From positions 1-19,129 of the forward strand of contig JAQTZZ010000068.1 in assembly GCA_028687545.1 (NCBI GenBank): a DNA stretch of 19,129 bases. The letters run 5' to 3'. Positions 14,237 through 19,129 of this stretch are shown here, piece after piece (position 1 is the first letter of the stretch; each line of letters starts with the position of its first letter). The position numbers were made by a program, and so were the translations under genes. The DNA comes from Candidatus Wallbacteria bacterium. GTDB lineage: Bacteria; Muiribacteriota; JAQTZZ01. Under the pieces are notes generated by a model, which ran no database searches, had not been told where the DNA came from, and saw only the letters and a list, made by a program, of their open reading frames with translations.

Positions 14237-14772
14237 ATTTTTGGAACGGTAGAACAATTGTTTTCTGCGGACTTTCCGCTGCTTGCATTTCAGTACTCTC
14301 TCCGCTGTCGCTTCCTGTGCCTGGTTCGCCCGTGCCTGTGAGTCTACAGACCCTGGCCCTGTCCGGCAATGCAATCCTCTTCGGCCGCCTGGCAGTGTTA
14401 CCGGTGCTGATCTATCTGCTGGCCGGCTTGATTGGATTGCCTGTTTTCGCGGGATTCAACGGCGGTCCGGCCGCCCTGTTCGGGCCTACCGGTGGCTTCC
14501 TGCTGGGTTTCATCCCGTTCAACGCTTTTCTGGGCTGGCGCTGGTCAAACCGTGAGCCTTCACGCCTGGAAGCACTCCTGTTGCTGCTGATGGCACATCT
14601 GATCCTTTATCTGCCTGGACTGCTCTGGCTCAAATTGTACCTGAGCGTCGACATTCCCAGAGTCCTGGCACTGGGAATGCTGCCATTTCTTCCTGGAGAC
14701 TTTCTCAAGATCGCTTTGACCGTAGCAAACCATACAGTCTTCATCCGGGTGAAGCGGAGATTCTTCTCATGA
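14233..14772 (+). CDS. bioY: Biotin ECF transporter substrate-binding subunit BioY
   Basis: 179 residues, the normal size, with six hydrophobic segments. BioY signatures are present: PGSPVPVSLQTLALSGNAIL (30-49), the Gly-rich GLIGLPVFAGFNGG (65-78) and ALFGPTGGFLLGF (81-93), and LPGDFLKIAL (153-162) near the C-terminus. BioY binds biotin in the membrane and works with the ECF energy module (EcfA/EcfA'/EcfT), or alone at low efficiency; no energy-module genes are in view. It is embedded by ATGA overlaps between an unknown membrane-anchored protein and a GH57-like gene, an unusual place for a biotin transporter. No BirA-type operator was looked for successfully. Confidence 0.93.
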   Translation: MNFWNGRTIVFCGLSAACISVLSPLSLPVPGSPVPVSLQTLALSGNAILFGRLAVLPVLIYLLAGLIGLPVFAGFNGGPAALFGPTGGFLLGFIPFNAFLGWRWSNREPSRLEALLLLLMAHLILYLPGLLWLKLYLSVDIPRVLALGMLPFLPGDFLKIALTVANHTVFIRVKRRFFS

Positions 14773-16448
14773 AAATCCTGTTCGGTTTTCATTTTAATCA
14801 GGCTTTTACCCCGTATTTCTCCTTTGTGCTGCGTTACTCCTATCTCCCGTTGTTAAAGCTGATGCTCCGGCAGAATCTCAAATTCACCCTGAATATAAGC
14901 GGTGTCGCAATCCGGGCCGCCGAACGCAATGGAGATGCCGGACGGGAATTTTTAAGCCTGCTCCAGCAGGGTATCAGTTCCAACAGGTTTGAACTGCTCG
15001 GTTCCACTTATGCTTCTGAGATCCCGGAAACCATGGGTCAGGAAGATCTGCAGCATTCGATTCTTCTGCACCGCGGGATTCTGCAGCGGGTTTTTCAGTG
15101 CAAGCCCGAAGCATTCTGGCCCTCAGAGCGGGTTTATTCACCTCATCTTTTCCCTGTCTATCAAAGGGCCGGTTTCCGTAAAATTTTTATCGAACAGCAG
15201 CAGCAGCCAGGTTCGGCCAGGCACTGTGCGTTGACAGGCCCGGCCGGGCTTACCTGTCTGGAAGACAGCCGGGTGCTTAAGGAAAAAGCGGACATCTGGC
15301 TGCGAACAGGCGCTGAGCTTCCTCTGCGCGGCTACCTGCTGCGGAAGAGGAGTGGAATTTTCACATATCTTGAAGATGCTGAAGCTTTCCGGATCTGGGG
15401 ACTGGAAGACACAGGTAAAAAAAGGCTGTTTGAATTCGAACACCTCCTGTCTCTATTCTCATTCCTGCGGAAAAAATTCGAATTCTGCCATCCCTCGGAA
15501 ATAATCCCCTCTGGTTCACTACCAGAAAATCCGGACCGGCGTCAGGCGTTCTGGCTTAAAAACAGCTTTGAGCAGATGAGCCAGCCAAGGTTTTATGATA
15601 CAGGAGGGTACCGGAACTTCTTCGACTTTCTCTCGAATTCGCCTAAATTCAAGTATTTCACGGAATTATCCGCAAAAGCCAGGGAGTGGATCGGAGAGAT
15701 CGCCAACTCAGGGCTCAGAGATTCATCCCTCACGGAATTCCTTAGTCTGGCTGAGGAGATTTATTGCACACATCGTTTCGAATTCGGCTGTCCCGGTCTG
15801 TATGAACCAGGCAAGGAACAGTTTGAAGGTCTGCGCTGGCTGCATCTTTTCGCAGCGATCTCCGGCAGGCTGGGAAAGTGCTGCACCGGCCTTTCCAGCG
15901 GAGATTTTCTGAAAAACGGACGGGATCAGAATCTGTTTGTTTCACCATCATACGCGGCACTGATTTCAGAGACAGGAAATCTATCCTGTCTGATCGGTTT
16001 CAACCCATTACGGATACTGGCTGGAGATCCGATATTTTCAACGTTTTCAGGGAATTATTTCGAATCTGTCGATGAAATCAATCTCAGAAAAGAGCTGGGT
16101 TTTCTCAAGTTCAGGGGAAATCCCAAACAATACAGACCAGGCTCGTTCTTTTTTTCAGCTCTCTCCGGGACACCGGAATTTGTTTCGGAAAGCTCTGGTC
16201 TCTCCTTCACCTGGCCTTCAGGGAGCATTAAATATGTGTTCGGGAGTAATCCACGCCTGTCAGTCAAATTAAAAAAACCATCCAGACTGGTTAATCATGC
16301 AGGCCTGCATCTATACATCCGTGACTTGTCCGGAAGACCTGTTAATGATAGTATTTATGTCAAGACGATTTTAAGGAGCGGGAATTATGAGATTGATATA
16401 TTTACTGACAATGCTTTTCCTGGCAGTTCCGGTTCAAGCCAAAATTGA
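14769..16448 (+). CDS. Glycoside hydrolase family 57-like protein
   Basis: 559 residues with no signal peptide, hence probably cytoplasmic. The N-terminal half follows the GH57 (beta/alpha)7 pattern. LFGFHFNQ (4-10) stands where the family has FH.HQP. FELLGSTYASEIPET (74-88) is the second conserved region. CKPEAFWPSERVYSPHLFPV (111-130) carries the W.pEr.YsP motif with Glu120 as the expected nucleophile. YLEDAEAFRIWG (200-211) is the region expected to supply the acid/base Asp, perhaps Asp203. GH57 enzymes act on alpha-glucans or galactosides, as amylases, 4-alpha-glucanotransferases or branching enzymes. Residue changes in the first motif mean activity is uncertain. An ATGA overlap joins it to bioY, and its last 62 bases overlap the next gene, which has its own AAGGAG site there. 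Confidence 0.75.
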   Translation: MKILFGFHFNQAFTPYFSFVLRYSYLPLLKLMLRQNLKFTLNISGVAIRAAERNGDAGREFLSLLQQGISSNRFELLGSTYASEIPETMGQEDLQHSILLHRGILQRVFQCKPEAFWPSERVYSPHLFPVYQRAGFRKIFIEQQQQPGSARHCALTGPAGLTCLEDSRVLKEKADIWLRTGAELPLRGYLLRKRSGIFTYLEDAEAFRIWGLEDTGKKRLFEFEHLLSLFSFLRKKFEFCHPSEIIPSGSLPENPDRRQAFWLKNSFEQMSQPRFYDTGGYRNFFDFLSNSPKFKYFTELSAKAREWIGEIANSGLRDSSLTEFLSLAEEIYCTHRFEFGCPGLYEPGKEQFEGLRWLHLFAAISGRLGKCCTGLSSGDFLKNGRDQNLFVSPSYAALISETGNLSCLIGFNPLRILAGDPIFSTFSGNYFESVDEINLRKELGFLKFRGNPKQYRPGSFFFSALSGTPEFVSESSGLSFTWPSGSIKYVFGSNPRLSVKLKKPSRLVNHAGLHLYIRDLSGRPVNDSIYVKTILRSGNYEIDIFTDNAFPGSSGSSQN

Positions 16449-18540
16449 TTTACCTGGGATTTCAGAAAACAATTCAGTGAAACCCGAAACAACCCTCCAT
16501 CTCAAAGCCAAGCCCGGGAAAACACAAACACTCGCCGCATCTGCGGAAACAGTTTCAGACGCTGCTTCTATCCAGCAATCAACAACCGAAGCCTCGGTCT
16601 CAATCAATTCCCGGACTGTGACTGATGATACTTTATCTGTTGCAGACACCGACACTGTTCAGACAGTTTTCAAAACCGATTTTACTGTGGAATCGCAAAA
16701 CCTTTCCACTGTCTGGCTGGCTGTTGATTCCAATCTTTCCACAGCTGAAGTCATTGCCGCCAAACCTTGTGTGGCTTTCAGGGCTCTCAATATCTGGGGC
16801 ATGCCGATGAAGGAGGCCAGAATCCTGGCTGCGCACGAGCGCAACTTTATCCGAAACCTTCGTCTGAGCGGTATTTCTGTCAGCGGAATGATGGGTCTGA
16901 TTGCAATCCGTGAAGGCAGTTACTCCGAAGATTTCATGAAAAAATATTCCACAGTGGATCCTCTGGGGCGCAGGATTACTTTCGATGGCAGTCTCCATCA
17001 TGGCTGTCTGGCACATCAGGAATGGCGTGCCGAACTTCTATCCTCATTCAAAATACTGGTTGACAGCGGCTGCAACCTCGTTGAAATAGACCAGCCTGCA
17101 TTGGAATCCTGGCGGGGTGAATGTTATTGCAACCTCTGCATGGAGAACTTCAGATCATATCTGGAAGCGAAACAGGCTCCGGAAAAACTGAAGGAGTATT
17201 ACGGCATCAATGAGATCAAGAAATTCGACTACCGTGAATACCTGAGAGGTAAAAAAATCGACGCGCTCGGCAAATCTTTAGCCGAACTTTCAGACGGCGA
17301 CAGATTCGCTCTCACCACAATCGGCCAGGAATTTTTTGTTTTCCAGATCGAGGACAATCTGATGAACATCGCCCGTTTTCTGCAGGATGCCAGGGAATAC
17401 GCCAGGAACAGAAGCGTGGAAGTCAGCATATTCGGCAATATCTGGGGAATGGCTGCCGAGTATCTTCCTCCTGCACGATATTTCGATCTGCTGGATGTGG
17501 CATGCGACCTGGTCACACCCGGAGACTGGAATCCGGATGACAAAAACGTTGGTCCTCCCCGCAATTCCTGGGTACCTGTCTACAAGCTGGCTTCCTCATT
17601 CTCAAGCGGCAAGCCCCTGCTTTCTTTTCTTGACACCAACGGCTATCAACGAGGACTGAAATCGTTTCGTGGCAGATGCGCTTTCCTGGACATTATCAGC
17701 GGTGAAGCACTGGGCTGTGGCGCTGATTTCGTCTTTCCACTCCGTAATCGCACCGCGCCCGCGCAGGAGGAAGGTTTCAGCTCTTCAGAAATCAGCTCAG
17801 CTCTATGTTTTTACAGGGAGAATCTCAGTAAATTCAGGAAGGGTTCTTCTCTCGCTGAAATAGCCATTTTCCAGAATTATCCTTCCAGAATCCTGGACCG
17901 CTTCTCTCTGCCATATTGGGGTCTTTCCTATCTTTTCCTGGACAATCAGCTGAACTTTGACACGGTCTTTTCAGGCGACGGCAGGATTTTTGCAGATGAC
18001 CTTTCAGTTGAAAAACTTTCGAAATACAAGCTTGTCTTCATTCCTCAAAGCGACTTTCTGACCGAACATCAGGAAAAGGTTTTCTGGAACTACATCAATT
18101 CAGGGGGAAAAGTCGTTTTCAATGGAGAGAAAGTCTTCAACCACCCGAATTGCGCCAAAGTCAGCGAATCTACTTATTACAGCTATTATTCAATCAAGGA
18201 CCTGAAGCTGGAAACCAGGATTCTGCAGGCGATTACCACTCTGTTACCGAATCTTTCGCTGAAATTCGATAAAAAATATGCCGGTCTCCGCTCATTCCCG
18301 GTCGAATCAGACGGGAAAAAATACCTGCTGCTCGTAAACGCCAACTATGACAAGGGAAAAAATGCAGTGATCCCTTTTAAAGATGTCACTGCCAGATGTA
18401 AGGTGCAAACTGCGCCAGCCAAAATATCCTATAAAACCTTAGCCGGGAAAGCCGGGGAGATCTCTTTCCTGTATCGCTTCAACGAAATCGAATTCAAGCT
18501 GCCTGAAATTACTGATAACATGTTGATCACGATTGAATGA
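16387..18540 (+). CDS. Secreted beta-galactosidase-like glycoside hydrolase (GH42-type TIM barrel)
   Basis: 717 residues. A signal peptide spans 1-18 (cleavage after PVQA), followed by a Thr/Ser/Ala-rich linker to about 105. Residues 126-470 form a TIM-barrel-like domain with the GH42-like VEIDQPALESW (232-242) followed by GECYCNLCMENFRSYL (244-259), whose CxCxxC is typical of the Cys cluster in such proteins. Residues about 486-590 resemble the beta-galactosidase trimerisation/GATase-like domain (LVFIPQSDFLTEHQEKVFWN then YINSGGKVVFNG). A C-terminal beta domain ends at TIE. AAGGAG lies ten bases before the ATG, inside the GH57 gene. It probably acts on extracellular or periplasmic glycans. 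Catalytic Glu residues could not be fixed by eye. The stop overlaps the next gene as ATGA. Confidence 0.75.
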   Translation: MRLIYLLTMLFLAVPVQAKIDLPGISENNSVKPETTLHLKAKPGKTQTLAASAETVSDAASIQQSTTEASVSINSRTVTDDTLSVADTDTVQTVFKTDFTVESQNLSTVWLAVDSNLSTAEVIAAKPCVAFRALNIWGMPMKEARILAAHERNFIRNLRLSGISVSGMMGLIAIREGSYSEDFMKKYSTVDPLGRRITFDGSLHHGCLAHQEWRAELLSSFKILVDSGCNLVEIDQPALESWRGECYCNLCMENFRSYLEAKQAPEKLKEYYGINEIKKFDYREYLRGKKIDALGKSLAELSDGDRFALTTIGQEFFVFQIEDNLMNIARFLQDAREYARNRSVEVSIFGNIWGMAAEYLPPARYFDLLDVACDLVTPGDWNPDDKNVGPPRNSWVPVYKLASSFSSGKPLLSFLDTNGYQRGLKSFRGRCAFLDIISGEALGCGADFVFPLRNRTAPAQEEGFSSSEISSALCFYRENLSKFRKGSSLAEIAIFQNYPSRILDRFSLPYWGLSYLFLDNQLNFDTVFSGDGRIFADDLSVEKLSKYKLVFIPQSDFLTEHQEKVFWNYINSGGKVVFNGEKVFNHPNCAKVSESTYYSYYSIKDLKLETRILQAITTLLPNLSLKFDKKYAGLRSFPVESDGKKYLLLVNANYDKGKNAVIPFKDVTARCKVQTAPAKISYKTLAGKAGEISFLYRFNEIEFKLPEITDNMLITIE

Positions 18541-19129
18541 AAGACTATCTGTCCGACCTGGAACGGGTTAAATCATGCAGAAACCGCTGCATATTCTGCT
18601 TCATCGACCAGGTTCCGCCCGGCCTGCGGCGCGCTCTGTATGTAAAAGACGAAGATTTCAGACTTTCCTACCTGTTTGGAAATTTCATTACCATGACCGG
18701 GTTGAATCAAGCTGAATTGAATTACATCATTGATTACAAGCTTTCCCCGTTGTATATTTCAGTCCACACTTTCAATCCTGTGCTGCGGTGCAGAATGCTG
18801 CGCAATCCGGCAGCCGGACACATCCTGGATCAGCTCCTTTTTTTAAAGCAGCACGGGGTTAAATTCCATCTGCAGTTTGTGATTGTTCCAGGCTACAACG
18901 ACAGGACTGAACTGCAGAGGTCCCTGAGGATGCTGCCGTTGCTGCGGCCGGCCCTTCTGTCGGCCGGCATCGTTCCTGTCGGGATCACCAGATACAGGGA
19001 ACTGCCGATCCTGCGGCTTGCCACAAGTCATGAGGCAAAATCAATTGTCCTGACAGTGGAGAATTTCAGGAAGCTGCATCGTGCTTTTTATCTGCAGACT
19101 GCCGATGAGTTCTACGTGAAATCAGGCCT
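18537..19129 (+). CDS. DUF512 family radical-SAM-like protein without N-terminal PDZ domain (3' end outside window)
   Basis: 197 codons are visible and the frame runs off the right edge. The start is the ATG overlapping the upstream TGA. Residues 14-22 read CRNRCIFCF (Cys14, 18, 21, a radical SAM-type CxxxCxxC), followed by IDQVPPGLRRALYVKDEDFR and LSYLFGNFITMTGL. Then come LSPLYISVHTFNPVLRCRML, RNPAAG, LQFVIVPGYND and IVPVGITRYRE. These match the DUF512 family closely. Family members normally begin with a PDZ-like domain of about 70-100 residues before the Cys motif; here only 13 residues precede it. The biochemical role of the family is unclear to me. Its neighbours, two glycosidase-like genes, give no hint. 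Confidence 0.9.
   Translation, partial: MKDYLSDLERVKSCRNRCIFCFIDQVPPGLRRALYVKDEDFRLSYLFGNFITMTGLNQAELNYIIDYKLSPLYISVHTFNPVLRCRMLRNPAAGHILDQLLFLKQHGVKFHLQFVIVPGYNDRTELQRSLRMLPLLRPALLSAGIVPVGITRYRELPILRLATSHEAKSIVLTVENFRKLHRAFYLQTADEFYVKSG

Overview
The window looks like a fragment of an uncultivated, probably anaerobic, Gram-negative-type bacterium. Coding DNA is mostly around 45-57% G+C, with one clearly AT-rich stretch. It is gene-dense, with many overlapping start/stop junctions, many signal peptides and membrane proteins, several proteins without a recognisable family, and a set of corrinoid methyl-transfer proteins. I cannot name the phylum. No rRNA, tRNA, CRISPR array or complete insertion sequence was recognised.

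Left third, minus strand (1-4641). A 3'-truncated gene at the left edge encodes a membrane-anchored pseudopilin-like domain followed by the start of an ankyrin repeat. Upstream of it is a 404-base non-coding stretch with four copies of an ATGACAGT octamer, two of them in a 30-base inverted repeat. Next come an unrecognised 525-residue membrane protein and two tandem half-length paralogues of the GspF/PilC inner-membrane platform protein. A tightly coupled DUF2283/DUF4258 pair, resembling a toxin-antitoxin module, follows. The GspF-like and DUF genes are much more AT-rich than the rest.

Methyl-transfer block, minus strand (4638-8697). In transcription order it holds an MttB-superfamily methyltransferase without pyrrolysine, a cobalamin reactivation protein (MetH activation-domain type), a free-standing corrinoid protein and a MetH-type homocysteine methyltransferase domain. 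Together they look like a split methionine synthase in which the folate half is absent and an MttB-type methyl donor enzyme stands next to it. The gaps between these genes carry a 20-base perfect palindrome, an 18-base tandem repeat and a long imperfect hairpin.

Metal-efflux operon, plus strand (8850-11060). A divergent ArsR-type repressor overlaps a permease resembling the SO_0444 Cu/Zn efflux family, with a Cys/His-rich loop, which in turn overlaps a secreted six-TPR protein. A palindrome between the putative -35 and -10 boxes fits autoregulation. A roughly 160-base segment flanked by 9-base direct repeats (possible mobile-element relic) separates this operon from the next.

Right block, plus strand (11307-19129). 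Six genes overlap in a chain: a polytopic membrane protein, a membrane-anchored periplasmic protein, the biotin transporter subunit BioY, a GH57-like glycosidase, a secreted beta-galactosidase-like TIM-barrel protein, and a right-edge-truncated radical-SAM DUF512 protein that lacks the usual N-terminal PDZ domain. The overlaps imply one transcript, but the shared role of the six genes is not evident.
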